64,000 nt of DNA from Maribacter_C sp047345145 (GTDB lineage Bacteria > Bacteroidota > Bacteroidia > Flavobacteriales > Flavobacteriaceae): the NCBI RefSeq assembly GCF_047345145.1, contig NZ_JBLFER010000002.1, positions 806,001-870,000 of the forward strand. Reading direction: 5' to 3'. Below, piece after piece: positions 32,745-42,969 of the stretch; the first letter of the stretch is position 1; the number at the start of each line of letters is the position of its first letter. A program made the position numbers and the translations under genes. The notes beneath the pieces were generated by a model. That model was not told the origin of the DNA. It was given only the letters and a program-made list of their open reading frames with translations, and searched no databases.

Positions 32745-34964
32745 TTATTCTTTAAGAATGAGTTCAATAGCTTTTTCTAAAACTTCATCCTTACCTGCTC
32801 TAACTCCCTTTATTGTTGGTTTGATCTCAATGTCAGGAACGATTCCAACTCTTTGCGTTTCTGTGCCATCTGGGTAGTATACCCCTATTCCTGAGATCAT
32901 TGTACTTATTCCTCCCGGTAGAGGAATACCAGAAACATTACCATCGGCGCCAGCTGTAGTGCTACCAATAATAGTAACGTTGTCACCTGCTCGAAAAGCC
33001 ATTGCGGTATATTCTGCTTGACTTTGCGAAAGCTCATTCACTAATACAATTACTTTACCATCAAAGTTTTTTCCCTTTTGAGGAATAGATAGGTTCTTAC
33101 CAAAACTAAACTCCCCCGGGAAGTCCCCATTTACTACAGTGAATTTAACGAACGGCACAAATTTGCTCGTAAAAAATGAGCCTAAAGCAAATGGTACAAA
33201 TTCAGAAGGGTAATTTCTTATATCTACCACTATACCTTTAAGATTTTGAAAATCCTCTTTTATTTGCTCTACATCGTCGTAATTAATGGTTTGTAATGTT
33301 ACATAACCAACATTATCATTTAATAATTTATAGCTTTTTGTATCTTTTGATTCAGGATACCATCTATAGATACTTAAGTCTGCTCTAGGATATAACGTAA
33401 TTTCTTTTTGCTGTATGCCGTTATCGTTTTTGAAGGTCAACTTACACTTTTCATCATTTGAACGAAGCATGTCTGCGGCAATATCTCTTAGTTGAGTGGG
33501 GTAATTTGAAGCTGGATAAAAGGGCAGCTTTTCCTTCACAATTTGGTCAACATCCTGACCGTTAATTTTTAAAATCACGTCACCAACTTCTAAACCTGTT
33601 GTCTCTTTTAATTCAGGATTATAGTAGTCAACCACAACCAACTGATTTTCAATAAAACGCAAATGAACTGGCGCAAAATTATCGCCTCTAGATTCAGAAA
33701 TAGCATTATTACCATTCCAAAGATTTGCGTGGGTATCTTGAATTCTACCTATCAGTTGTAATGTTGCAATTTCATACTCTAGTTCATCTTTCGCTTCTAT
33801 TAATCTAGGTAAAAAATCTTTTAAAGTCTCATTCCATTCTTTGTCCATTAGATGTTTGTACGGAAAGTAATATTGAATGATGTTCCAATAGCGGTATAAA
33901 GTTAAAAGTCTGAAACCAGCGTCAGGATATGGCATTTCTCGATAAGCATTTTCATTAGAGAATTTTGGGTTTCCAATGTTTTTGACTAAAGAAATATGGT
34001 ATCCCTTTCCTTGATGTCGATTTTTCTGTATAAACAATAATTTTTTCTCTAATTCTTCAGAGAGCTTTGAATCTGAAATCCAGTTTAAGTTTGATACTTT
34101 AAAGGCATTTTTGTCGAATGGTTTGCACTTTTTACATTCTTTAACAGTGCCGTATTTGTTAATCCAGTCCGATAAAATCTCATCTCTTTCAATATTGTTC
34201 TTTACCGCTAGGTAGCTAGGTAAAAAACGAAATAACTCATAATCCCAATTGTAATCACCTGTAGCCAAATTGGGATGGAAGTACTTTAAAAAACCCCAAA
34301 TTTTACAAAGTAATGCTAGATTTTCAAGTTTTGGTTCATTCAATTTAGGAAAGACAACCTTAGAACCATTATCAAAAATGGTATCTCGCTGCGCTTTCGA
34401 TAATTCCTTTATTTCTTCTTTTAAAGTCTGTATATCCTTGCCGTCTACGAATACTGAAAAATCATCAAACCATGCTTCTCCACTGCCTGATAGAATACCA
34501 GCTACATAAATATCAGTAGTGTTTTCAGGAAAAGGTAAAGTGATGCTATACTTTTTCCAATCTATGCTGCCTTTAATCCCTTTATTCATCATATTATCAA
34601 ATTGAAGAACACCACCATCTCCATCTAACCTCAATAACAAACCAGCTACTCCTTTAGTAACGTTTTCGATTTTCATATACCCTTCAAGACGAATTTCTTT
34701 CCCTTTGTAGTTCGCAGGTATTTTAAAGGCAATACTACCGAACGAACTACCAGATTTATCGGCAATAATTTTTCCTGAATAGTTACCTGAAAAGATCGTT
34801 AAAGAATCTTTTTGAAGTTGATAATTGCCCCATTTGTGCCAACCTTTCGGTAGTTTCGAATCAGCGATTGTTTCTTCAAAGTCGAGGTTAAATTTCTTTT
34901 GTGTGGTTTGTCCAAAGAACAGCATTGGGCAAAGCAGAAGTAGTAGGAAAGTAATTTTTTGCAT
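32745..34964 (-). CDS. S41 family peptidase, secreted
   Basis: The 739-residue protein has a signal peptide (about 1-18), an N-terminal carbohydrate-binding-like beta domain (about 25-180), a helical middle, a PDZ-like segment (LEVGDVILKINGQDVDQI, about 455-472) and the C-terminal tail-specific protease domain with VGYVTLQTI and NELSQSQAEYTAMAF, where the serine of the nucleophile motif sits. It is probably periplasmic or surface-exposed. A T9SS domain is not evident. Its substrate is unknown. Confidence 0.85.
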   Translation of the reverse strand: MQKITFLLLLLCPMLFFGQTTQKKFNLDFEETIADSKLPKGWHKWGNYQLQKDSLTIFSGNYSGKIIADKSGSSFGSIAFKIPANYKGKEIRLEGYMKIENVTKGVAGLLLRLDGDGGVLQFDNMMNKGIKGSIDWKKYSITLPFPENTTDIYVAGILSGSGEAWFDDFSVFVDGKDIQTLKEEIKELSKAQRDTIFDNGSKVVFPKLNEPKLENLALLCKIWGFLKYFHPNLATGDYNWDYELFRFLPSYLAVKNNIERDEILSDWINKYGTVKECKKCKPFDKNAFKVSNLNWISDSKLSEELEKKLLFIQKNRHQGKGYHISLVKNIGNPKFSNENAYREMPYPDAGFRLLTLYRYWNIIQYYFPYKHLMDKEWNETLKDFLPRLIEAKDELEYEIATLQLIGRIQDTHANLWNGNNAISESRGDNFAPVHLRFIENQLVVVDYYNPELKETTGLEVGDVILKINGQDVDQIVKEKLPFYPASNYPTQLRDIAADMLRSNDEKCKLTFKNDNGIQQKEITLYPRADLSIYRWYPESKDTKSYKLLNDNVGYVTLQTINYDDVEQIKEDFQNLKGIVVDIRNYPSEFVPFALGSFFTSKFVPFVKFTVVNGDFPGEFSFGKNLSIPQKGKNFDGKVIVLVNELSQSQAEYTAMAFRAGDNVTIIGSTTAGADGNVSGIPLPGGISTMISGIGVYYPDGTETQRVGIVPDIEIKPTIKGVRAGKDEVLEKAIELILKE

Positions 34965-35099
34965 ATGAAAATGGTTAGATTAGTTTCCCTAAAGCTAAGG
35001 TGCTTTTTAAATGATGGGTGTTAAGAAAGTTATAAGATGTGTTAAAAATCGCCCAAAATCAACATACGAACTAGAAAAGACGATTTGTGATTTTTGTTT

Positions 35100-36455
35100 T
35101 TAAATTCCCAAAACAATCTTGGCAATCCAGAAATAAATCAAAATTCCAAATATATCATTACTTGTGGTGATAAATGGCCCTGTTGCAATAGCCGGGTCGA
35201 TACCTCTTTTGTCTAAGAAAAGAGGAGTAAATGTGCCTATAAAACCTGCTACTATAATTACGGCTATCAAAGATATTGAAATGGCAAGCGCAGTCAAGAA
35301 ATCACCTTTCCAAAACCAGGTAAAGAGGAGTAATATAGCTGCAAGTATTAATCCATTTAGAAGCGCTAAGAGCATTTCTTTAATCAGTCTGTTCCCTACG
35401 CTTCCCTTTAAATCATCATTTGCCAAACCTTGAACGATGATAGCACTTGACTGTACGCCAACATTACCAGCCATCGCGGCAATTAAAGGTGTGAAGTAAA
35501 ATAAAATGGCGTGTTTGGAAATCATTTCTTCAAAACCTCCCATTATTGCAGCGGCACCTAGTCCACCGAAGAGCCCTAGTATTAGCCAAGGAAGACGGGC
35601 GCGAGTTAATTCCCAAATACTATCATCTGCTTCTACATCTTGCGAGATACCGGCGGCTAATTGATAATCTTTCTCTGCTTCTTCCTTAATAACATCAACG
35701 ATATCATCGATGGTAATTCTTCCCACCAAACGTCCAATTTCATCAACTACGGGAATTGCTTCCAAATCATATTTAGACATGATTTTCGCTACTTCTTCTG
35801 GTTTTTCATTGACGTTGACAGAATCAACTTTTTTTGCGATGTAAACATCACGAATGGGAACCGTTGTTGAAGTCGTTAGTAAATCTTTCAATGAGAGTCT
35901 TCCAATGAGTTTATCTTCATCGTCTACTACATAAATGGAATGCACACGAGTTACGTTTTCAGCCTGAGCCCGCATTTCTTTTACACAGGTTAGTACATTC
36001 CAAGTTTCTCTAACCTTCACCAATTCCTTCGCCATTAGACCGCCAGCGGAATCTTCATCATAACGCAGAAGATCAACAATGTCTTTGGCATGCTCCTTAT
36101 CCTCAATTTCAGAGATAACATCTTGAACAATTTCCTGTGGAAGTTCACCAACAATATCTGCAGCATCATCAGTATCTAGTTCTTCTAATTCTTCGGCAAT
36201 TTCCTTTACAGAAAGATTGTTTAAAATAGCCTCTCGAATATCTTCATCTAACTCTGTAAGTACGTCAGACGTTTTGTCGCTATCTAATAACTTTATAAGG
36301 TAGGTGGCCTCATCTGATTTTAGTTCGTTGATGATCTCGGCAACATCAGCATAATGCACCTCTTCCAAAAGTGTTTCCAAGGTGGAATTTTTTTGGGTTT
36401 CAATAAGCTGTTGGATCTCAGCTAATAGCTCATCTGTGAGTTTAAAGGGTATCAT
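35100..36455 (-). CDS. mgtE: Magnesium transporter MgtE
   Basis: The 451-residue protein has the MgtE N-terminal superhelix (about 10-130), two CBS domains (about 135-255; VHSIYVVDDEDKLIGRLSLKDLL and AIPVVDEIGRLVGRITIDDI) that sense Mg2+, and five transmembrane helices, including PLIAAMAGNVGVQSSAIIV. It moves Mg2+ into the cell. Its start overlaps the end of rsmA by 14 bp, so the two genes are coupled. Length and order match the family. Confidence 0.95.
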   Translation of the reverse strand: MIPFKLTDELLAEIQQLIETQKNSTLETLLEEVHYADVAEIINELKSDEATYLIKLLDSDKTSDVLTELDEDIREAILNNLSVKEIAEELEELDTDDAADIVGELPQEIVQDVISEIEDKEHAKDIVDLLRYDEDSAGGLMAKELVKVRETWNVLTCVKEMRAQAENVTRVHSIYVVDDEDKLIGRLSLKDLLTTSTTVPIRDVYIAKKVDSVNVNEKPEEVAKIMSKYDLEAIPVVDEIGRLVGRITIDDIVDVIKEEAEKDYQLAAGISQDVEADDSIWELTRARLPWLILGLFGGLGAAAIMGGFEEMISKHAILFYFTPLIAAMAGNVGVQSSAIIVQGLANDDLKGSVGNRLIKEMLLALLNGLILAAILLLFTWFWKGDFLTALAISISLIAVIIVAGFIGTFTPLFLDKRGIDPAIATGPFITTSNDIFGILIYFWIAKIVLGI

Positions 36456-37305
36456 CTGCTATCTTCTTCGTCAACGCTATAAAATCGGCAACTGCCATTT
36501 GTTCTGGGCGTCGGTCAAATATAGCATCTTCTTTGAGAATATCAGAAAGGGCAAAGATTTTTAAACTGTTACGAAGTGTCTTTCTACGATGATTAAATGC
36601 TGATTTTACTACTTTGAAGAATAGCTTTTCATCACAATCAAGCTTAAAATTTGTTTTTCTGGTAAGGCGTAAAACTCCAGACTGTACTTTAGGTGGCGGA
36701 TCAAATACCTCTGGATGCACCGTAAATAAATACTCTGCATTATAAAAGGCTTGCACGAGTACTGAAAGAATTCCGTAGGTTTTATTGCCTTCTTTTTCGC
36801 AGATTCGAGCAGCTACTTCCTTTTGGAACATTCCTGTGAATTCAGGAATCTGTTCCTTCATCTCCAACATCTTAAAAACTATCTGAGTGGAAATATTATA
36901 GGGAAAGTTCCCGGTTACTGCGAACTGCTCGGTTCCGAAGAACTGTGACAGATCATATTTCAGAAAATCTGCTTCGATAACTTTGAAAGAGCCATCGCCC
37001 TCTAAAACCTTGGGATGTTCTAATAGAAAGCTATGATTGAGGTGGACTATGGATTCTGAATCCAAGTCCATCGCAACTAAGTCAATATCGTTTTGCAAAA
37101 GATATTTTGTGAGAACACCCGTTCCTGGACCAATTTCAATAACATTTTTATACCCGTTAAAAGAAAGAGTTTCAGCAATTTGCTGAGCAATAGTTTCATC
37201 CTTTAAAAAGTGTTGTCCTAAATGTTTCTTAGCCTTAACGGGACTATCATCTCGATCCTTTTTGTCTTTCCATTTCTGAAAGGATTTCTTCTTGTTTTTA
37301 CCCAT
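36442..37305 (-). CDS. rsmA: 16S rRNA dimethyladenosine transferase
   Basis: RsmA (KsgA) dimethylates two adjacent adenosines near the 3' end of 16S rRNA. The 287-residue protein has a lysine-rich N-terminal extension (about 1-25), then KKHLGQHFLKDE, the SAM loop VIEIGPGTGVLTKYLL and the catalytic NFPYNIST. The C-terminal domain is normal. It is 2 bp downstream of the DUF4286 gene and overlaps mgtE. Confidence 0.96.
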   Translation of the reverse strand: MGKNKKKSFQKWKDKKDRDDSPVKAKKHLGQHFLKDETIAQQIAETLSFNGYKNVIEIGPGTGVLTKYLLQNDIDLVAMDLDSESIVHLNHSFLLEHPKVLEGDGSFKVIEADFLKYDLSQFFGTEQFAVTGNFPYNISTQIVFKMLEMKEQIPEFTGMFQKEVAARICEKEGNKTYGILSVLVQAFYNAEYLFTVHPEVFDPPPKVQSGVLRLTRKTNFKLDCDEKLFFKVVKSAFNHRRKTLRNSLKIFALSDILKEDAIFDRRPEQMAVADFIALTKKIADDTL

Positions 37306-37307
37306 TT

Positions 37308-37619
37308 CTAATGCTCACTTACGATTTCTAGCTCCGTACGAAAGGCTACGAACTTTCCGGCAAATAGCTTGGTGATGTCTTGGCGCAATCGGTCTGCATC
37401 TTCGATATAGTAGCTTTCTAAAGTTTTTTTATCTGTGGTGGTGTATTGAACGGAATAGGTTAAGCCGCCCATTTCTTCCTCCACCAAAACTTTACACATT
37501 TTTGCCTTTGAGAATTTTCCAGTCGCCAACATGTCTGGTATATGAGTTTCCCTCATCCATAAAAGCCATTGGTCGTGAACTGATTCTTCAATATTTATGG
37601 TAACGTTGTAGATGTACAT
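37308..37619 (-). CDS. DUF4286 family protein
   Basis: The 103-residue protein has the family pattern MYIYNVTINIEESVHDQWLLWM, then HIPDMLATGKFSKAKMC and GGLTYSVQYTT. It is a small ferredoxin-like alpha/beta protein, typical of Bacteroidota and often next to rsmA. I chose the ATG at 37619; the 12 codons upstream come from an intergenic repeat. Function unknown. Confidence 0.85.
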   Translation of the reverse strand: MYIYNVTINIEESVHDQWLLWMRETHIPDMLATGKFSKAKMCKVLVEEEMGGLTYSVQYTTTDKKTLESYYIEDADRLRQDITKLFAGKFVAFRTELEIVSEH

Positions 37620-37628
37620 TTTAAATGT

Positions 37629-37696
37629 AAATTCAAAACTCAAATACAAATTCAAGAGGCTTTTTGAGCTTGACTTTTGAACTTGTATTTGAATTT
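37629..37696. repeat. Long imperfect inverted repeat between two genes
   Basis: Two 28-bp arms (37629-37656 and 37669-37696) pair at the outer 9 bases and at 7 of the inner 8, with a loop region in between. The arms are made of AAATTCAA-type words also seen near 5.85 and 58.05 kb. The right arm overlaps the stop of the TPR gene. Confidence 0.6.
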
Positions 37697-39479
37697 AATT
37701 TATAGAATCTCCCCTGAGCCTTCTAAAGTTTTTTCGTGCTTGCGGAAAGTAATAACTGTCTTGGTAATTATAAATAATCTTTTCGTATTGCGTTTTAGCT
37801 TTTTCAGGTTCATTAAACACATTTCTATACAATTCGCCCAATTGAAAATAGGCGTCGTCGGCTAGAATACCAGAACCATAGAACTCTATAATCTTGCGGT
37901 AATTTAATTCTGCAGCTGCATATTCTTTTATTCCTTCTAAAAGCTCACCTTGTTTTAGGAGCGCCTCGTCTTCTATTTTTTCACCTTTATGGTCGAGCAG
38001 AATCCCATTTAATTCAGAAATCGCCTCCTTGGTTTTGTTTTGATAAGCTAATAGGTCTGCACGGGCGTATTTTCTAAGGGCAGTTTGTGTTGAATCTTCC
38101 AAGGAGTTGTCTGAAATTAAGAGGCTCAATTGCATGGCATCATTGGCTATGAGTTGCGAAGTAGAACCACGCAAGACTTTTAATTGTGTCAAGGCCCAAT
38201 CGAAATCTCCCTTATAAAAACTGGTTTGTGCTACTTTGTATCGGGCATTCTGGCCTAACACATCATTTTTTAATTTTTTCTGAATTTGGGAAAAGTAAAT
38301 AAGTGCCTGATTGAACTTTTTATTAAAAACCAAAATATCACCCAATGCTAATTTTACGTAGGCCGTTCCTCTTGCATTCAAGGGAAGCTCCAAACTATTT
38401 TTTAGAATTTCAATGGCGGGCTCCGGACTATCCTTCTTGAATGTTAGAAAGTTGGCATAAGCAATTTGTAATTGAAGGGTCTGGCTTTTATACCCATGAA
38501 TTTCAATAAGCTCTTCATATTGCTCTTGTACAGTATTCAATACTTTTTCATCGGCATCTAGCAATTGAATATCTATGATATTTAATTGGGAGTTTAGTTT
38601 GGTAACCTCGTCGTTCGTGTTTTCAATGATATATTCAAAAATACTTTGTGCTATCTCTGTGTCGCTATCGTCTAAGGCTAAATTTCCAAGGTTTTCGAGC
38701 CTCTGCATAGATGAACCATCCATACGCTTGTAAATAGCTTTTTCTTGACGGAAGGCACTACTATATTGTTTTTGTTGCACAAATAACCAGCTTAACAACT
38801 GATTCCATATCACATCTGGGTCTTTTTGAGCATTTTGAAGTAGGATGGTTTTAAGTTTGATATTGTTTTCAGATTCTGCATCTTCACTAATGAAGTCGTC
38901 AAAATTTCGAATGACATTTGACATTGAAGCTTTTCCTTGTCGAATTAAGACCAGATAAGCACTGAACATTTTGTCGATATTCCCTTGCTCTCCATATATG
39001 CGAGCCATTTGAAAGTTGTAATCTAATTTCGGATTGAGTTCCATTGCTCTTGAATACGCCTTTAGAGCATAGTCTAGAAGTGCATATTTTTGAAAACGGA
39101 ATCCGATACCATAGCCGTAATTCGGATTTTCGTCAATCACGGCAATGGCCTTGTTATAGTATTGGTCAGCTTTTTCAGAAATGTCTTGTAGCGTGTAGTT
39201 ATAGCCCAGTTCGATGAATAGCGTGGGGTAAGGTCGACCCATTTCTAGAGCATGCAACAAGAATTTTTCAGCATCTTCATAACGTTCAAGTTGCTGATAA
39301 CACGCAATTAAGCCTTCGGTGTAATCTGTTCTTCTCGGGTCTTTTTCAACAAGTTTCTCATAGAAAACAACAGCTTTCTCGTAATCTCCATCCTCAAAAT
39401 AACGCTTTGCCAAGAAATCTTCTTGAGCAAAGATAGAGGTGGTTAAAATAAGAAGAAAGATGCAAAGGCAAGATTTCAT
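37695..39479 (-). CDS. Tetratricopeptide repeat protein, secreted
   Basis: The 594-residue protein has a signal peptide (MKSCLCIFLLILTTSIFAQ) and TPR helices across most of its length. The first pairs are LAKRYFEDGDYEKAVVFYEKL and LIACYQQLERYEDAEKFLLHAL; the last are AELNYRKIIEFYGSGILADD and LYRNVFNEPEKAKTQYEKI. It is likely a periplasmic or outer-membrane scaffold. Partner unknown. First gene of the run DUF4286-rsmA-mgtE in the same orientation. Confidence 0.85.
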   Translation of the reverse strand: MKSCLCIFLLILTTSIFAQEDFLAKRYFEDGDYEKAVVFYEKLVEKDPRRTDYTEGLIACYQQLERYEDAEKFLLHALEMGRPYPTLFIELGYNYTLQDISEKADQYYNKAIAVIDENPNYGYGIGFRFQKYALLDYALKAYSRAMELNPKLDYNFQMARIYGEQGNIDKMFSAYLVLIRQGKASMSNVIRNFDDFISEDAESENNIKLKTILLQNAQKDPDVIWNQLLSWLFVQQKQYSSAFRQEKAIYKRMDGSSMQRLENLGNLALDDSDTEIAQSIFEYIIENTNDEVTKLNSQLNIIDIQLLDADEKVLNTVQEQYEELIEIHGYKSQTLQLQIAYANFLTFKKDSPEPAIEILKNSLELPLNARGTAYVKLALGDILVFNKKFNQALIYFSQIQKKLKNDVLGQNARYKVAQTSFYKGDFDWALTQLKVLRGSTSQLIANDAMQLSLLISDNSLEDSTQTALRKYARADLLAYQNKTKEAISELNGILLDHKGEKIEDEALLKQGELLEGIKEYAAAELNYRKIIEFYGSGILADDAYFQLGELYRNVFNEPEKAKTQYEKIIYNYQDSYYFPQARKNFRRLRGDSIN

Positions 39480-39638
39480 ACTGTAAATATACCGCAGTTC
39501 TGTGGAAGAATCGACTTAATAAAAGGTTAAACGGAGTTTATTAGCAAGTAGTATTTTTTAATCTTAACCCAAACAACAATCTTAAGAGTTAGGCGTTAGT
39601 TATTAAATATAGTAAGAAAAAACCTACAATTTATATTT

Positions 39639-40265
39639 ATGACCCCATATCTATTCAAGAAGCAACTCATTATGTTTTGCTTTTCCTTATTTTCTTTAGG
39701 CATATTGGCTCAGGTAGATTCATTACAACAATCAGTCACTGAAAAGGGTATTGAGCAATGGCAAGACGGACTTCTGGTATTGAGTAATGGCAAGCAGTAT
39801 TTTGGACAAATCAAATGTGTGATTAAATCGGGGACTTTATTGGAGCATATTGAGTTCAGAAAAGATGCTACTGATTTTTCTCAGATTTTCATGGCTGAAA
39901 CCTGTGATGAAATTCAATGGGGAGAATTTGAATTAATATCATTACCCAAAGATTTCAAAAAACCTCTTGATAAAATGTTCTATTTGAACATGTATCAAGG
40001 GAACAACATTCAAGTGTTTTTTGAACCTAAATTCACAAAGAGTTCAAAACCGGAATCACTCCGTTTTTTGGTTTATAAAGAGGGTATTTACACTTCAGTT
40101 ACGAAGGCCAAGTTCAAGCGAACTACTTTTGATTTATTCGGTGATAGTGCACTTTGGAGAGATAAAACCATCGATAAAGATTGGTTCAAATTTTCTAATA
40201 TGTACGAAGTCGCTAAATTCTACGATAGCAATATTGTCTTTGTAAATACGAGGTTTGAAGACTAG
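39639..40265 (+). CDS. Secreted protein of unknown function
   Basis: I do not recognise a family. The 208-residue protein has an N-terminal hydrophobic signal segment after a short charged leader (FCFSLFSLGILAQ, about 13-25) and a mostly beta-strand body with many aromatic and charged residues (QWQDGLLVLSNGKQYFGQIKC, LRFLVYKEGIY). There are no Cys-rich motifs or T9SS tail. It has divergent TPR and convergent serS neighbours. The ATG at 39672 is an alternative start that gives a shorter signal. Confidence 0.6.
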   Translation: MTPYLFKKQLIMFCFSLFSLGILAQVDSLQQSVTEKGIEQWQDGLLVLSNGKQYFGQIKCVIKSGTLLEHIEFRKDATDFSQIFMAETCDEIQWGEFELISLPKDFKKPLDKMFYLNMYQGNNIQVFFEPKFTKSSKPESLRFLVYKEGIYTSVTKAKFKRTTFDLFGDSALWRDKTIDKDWFKFSNMYEVAKFYDSNIVFVNTRFED

Positions 40266-40282
40266 TAAGCTTTAAAATTCGA

Positions 40283-41554
40283 CTAATCAATTTTATTGAA
40301 CCCACAGTAAGGCACTAGTACTTTAGGAATTTCAATACCATCTTCTGTCTGGTAATTCTCCAATATTCCTGCTAAAACACGTGGTAAGGCCAAAGAACTT
40401 CCATTTAAGGTATGCGCCAGTTGGCTTTTTCCATTTTCGTCTTTGAATCGGAGTTTCAAACGATTAGATTGATAAGCTTCGAAATTGGAAACTGAACTGA
40501 TTTCAAGCCAGCGGTCTTGTGCTGTTGAAAATACCTCGAAGTCAAAAGTTAAAGCAGAAGTAAATCCTAAATCTCCTCCACACAATCTTAGAATGCGATA
40601 GGGGAGTTTCAACTCTCTGAGAATATTCTTAACATGTTCTACCATTCCATCCAAAGCTTTATAAGAGTTCTTCGGATGTTCAACACGTACGATTTCCACT
40701 TTATCAAATTGGTGTAATCTGTTCAAACCACGAACATGAGCTCCATAACTTCCTGCCTCACGACGGAAACACGGTGTATAAGCGGTATAACAAATAGGGA
40801 AGTCTTTTTCATTAATAATTTCGTCACGAAACAAATTCGTAACGGGTACTTCTGCGGTAGGAATCAAGTACAAATCATCGCCACCTATATGGTACATCTG
40901 CCCTTCTTTGTCAGGTAACTGACCCGTTCCAAGTCCAGAAGCTTCATTTACAACATGTGGCACTTGCATTTCGGTATAGCCCGCTTCTGCATTTTTGTCT
41001 AAGAAGTAAGAAATCAGGGCACGTTGCAAGCGAGCACCTTTTCCTTTGTATACTGGAAAACCTGCTCCTGCTATTTTAACCCCGAGTTCGAAATCAATAA
41101 TGTCATATTTTTTAGCCAGTTCCCAATGAGGAAGTGCATCGGTACTTAAAGTTGGGATTTCACCTTCTTCGAAAATCTCCTCATTATCGGCGTCTGTGCT
41201 TCCTGCGGGAACAGATTCATGGGGAATATTCGGAATTTGGTATAATAGATTTTGTAATTCTTCTGCTACCACATTCAGTTCATCACCAAGTCTTTTAGAA
41301 TCTTCTTTTAGACTTCCTGTTTTTTCCTTGAGCGCATTTGCTTCTTGAGCATTTCCACTCTTGAAAAGCATTCCAATTTCTTTTGAAAGGGTATTTGATT
41401 CAGCCAAAGTAGCATCTAACCGGGTTTGGGTTGCTCTTCTTTTTTCATCCAAAGAAAGAATATCATTTAAAAGAGAATTAGCATCAATATTTCGCTTTTT
41501 CAAGGCGTTTATGATTTCGTCTTTTTTATCTCGGATGACTTGTATTTGTAACAT
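40283..41554 (-). CDS. serS: Seryl-tRNA synthetase
   Basis: The class II enzyme charges tRNA-Ser. The 423-residue chain has the N-terminal coiled-coil arm (about 25-110), motif 2 CFRREAGSYGAHVRGLNRLHQFDKVE and motif 3 NGSSLALPRVLAGILENYQ, with the Ser-binding TAEVPVTNLF. Full length. Promoter recognised at 41574-41604. Confidence 0.97.
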   Translation of the reverse strand: MLQIQVIRDKKDEIINALKKRNIDANSLLNDILSLDEKRRATQTRLDATLAESNTLSKEIGMLFKSGNAQEANALKEKTGSLKEDSKRLGDELNVVAEELQNLLYQIPNIPHESVPAGSTDADNEEIFEEGEIPTLSTDALPHWELAKKYDIIDFELGVKIAGAGFPVYKGKGARLQRALISYFLDKNAEAGYTEMQVPHVVNEASGLGTGQLPDKEGQMYHIGGDDLYLIPTAEVPVTNLFRDEIINEKDFPICYTAYTPCFRREAGSYGAHVRGLNRLHQFDKVEIVRVEHPKNSYKALDGMVEHVKNILRELKLPYRILRLCGGDLGFTSALTFDFEVFSTAQDRWLEISSVSNFEAYQSNRLKLRFKDENGKSQLAHTLNGSSLALPRVLAGILENYQTEDGIEIPKVLVPYCGFNKID

Positions 41555-41573
41555 TATAATTTTATTTGAAGAG

Positions 41574-41604
41574 CAAATTTAGGTTTAATTGAGCAACCAA
41601 TCAA
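41574..41604 (-). promoter_or_regulatory. Promoter of serS
   Basis: On the minus strand, TTG (41604-41602) is followed after 20 bp by TAAATTTG (41581-41574), matching the Bacteroidota -33/-7 pattern. The serS start codon lies 19 nt downstream of the -7 box. Confidence 0.55.
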
Positions 41605-41631
41605 TCTACTATCGATATTGCAACATGTTAA

Positions 41632-42969
41632 CTAATTTTTATTCCTTTCTGGTTGTGAAGGTAAAATCCATTGGTTATGCCAAAAATAGTTCCATGAAGT
41701 ATTGGCTAAATCTACTTTGGGGTCGATGAAAGCACGGTACGGCTTGCCATTAATACTTACTTTGGAGTTCAAGGCGTACACTGAAATATCTTCTCCTTTT
41801 GCAGCAGCTTCTTTCTTTAGGTGCTGGGCAAACTGCCAAATAAAATCAGGATAGGCTGCGATTCGTTGTTCTTGCTTCCTAGATAAATAATCGTTTAGAT
41901 TTATATAAGAGGAAGTTTTTGTTTGAGTATTTACCACCTTAAATTTTATAATTCCTACTCTGCTTCTAAGCATCATTCGCCAACTCATGCGATGCCCCTC
42001 TTCAGTCCATAGTACTTGATCTTTTATAAGGTGGTGTCGTATAGGAAGAAGGAGCTGTATTATGAAATAAAAGCCTGCCAATGCGTAAAAAATAGTATTG
42101 TAAGTAGGAGTTTGAACTTCTTTCTTTGCAAACAGAACCTTTCTTTTGAAGAAAATGTTGCGAAGCGTTTCTGCTTTAAAAAAGAAGACTGTAAAGGCAA
42201 GTGATAGGTAAGGGAAAATGCCTATTTGGAAAACAATAGAATTAAAAAGATGGAAAAAAATGGAGGCAAAAAATGCGAATTTTCGTGTGGGTTTCCAAAG
42301 TAATGCGGGTATAATTAGCAAATCGAATAGGATACCGAAAACACCAACAATTTTATGAGCCCATTCTTGTTGAAGTAAATCTCCGATTACATAATACTCC
42401 GCCTTGTCAGTCATTAGAATTTTTATAATACTAAAATCTAACCAATCTCCATAAATCTTGGCAATAGAAGCGTATGTGTAAACAATAAATAACTGCAGTA
42501 TCACAACCCATTTAACATAACTAAACATATATTCTTTTTTCAAAGAGGGATTGTTCTTTGCATCCAAAGAATATCCTGCATTAGCCGAAAAAAAACACAT
42601 CATTGCTGAAATCAAAATCAGTAAATAGTAATGATTGTTATAGGATGTTTTTTGCATCAAGTATACACCTGTCCAAAGAATGGTGAATGATATCATGCTG
42701 AAGCGATATTTGAAGCCAAGGGCGATACAGACACCTAGCGTTCCCATAATGAAAAAATAGATATACATACCATAGCCAGGAAGAGGCTGTAGCCAATCTA
42801 AACCTATGAAATTAAAAGTGAATTGGGGCTCTATTAATGTACGCTTTACCCAACCTGTAAGAATGGCTCCATAACATTCTAGAGCAATTAATATTCCAAA
42901 GAAAACACGAAAAATAAGAAGGGGAGTGTTGTCAACTTTGGTGAATAGCAAACGATTTAGGGCATTCAT
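41632..42969 (-). CDS. HTTM domain protein (vitamin K gamma-carboxylase-like)
   Basis: The 445-residue membrane protein has about eight to nine hydrophobic segments in its first 310 residues (horizontally transferred transmembrane domain) and a soluble C-terminal part. It contains WTEEGHRMSWRMMLRSRVG, similar to the conserved region of vitamin K-dependent gamma-carboxylases. Its ATG overlaps the TGA of ribF by 4 bp (ATGA), showing coupling. The substrate is unknown. Confidence 0.8.
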   Translation of the reverse strand: MNALNRLLFTKVDNTPLLIFRVFFGILIALECYGAILTGWVKRTLIEPQFTFNFIGLDWLQPLPGYGMYIYFFIMGTLGVCIALGFKYRFSMISFTILWTGVYLMQKTSYNNHYYLLILISAMMCFFSANAGYSLDAKNNPSLKKEYMFSYVKWVVILQLFIVYTYASIAKIYGDWLDFSIIKILMTDKAEYYVIGDLLQQEWAHKIVGVFGILFDLLIIPALLWKPTRKFAFFASIFFHLFNSIVFQIGIFPYLSLAFTVFFFKAETLRNIFFKRKVLFAKKEVQTPTYNTIFYALAGFYFIIQLLLPIRHHLIKDQVLWTEEGHRMSWRMMLRSRVGIIKFKVVNTQTKTSSYINLNDYLSRKQEQRIAAYPDFIWQFAQHLKKEAAAKGEDISVYALNSKVSINGKPYRAFIDPKVDLANTSWNYFWHNQWILPSQPERNKN

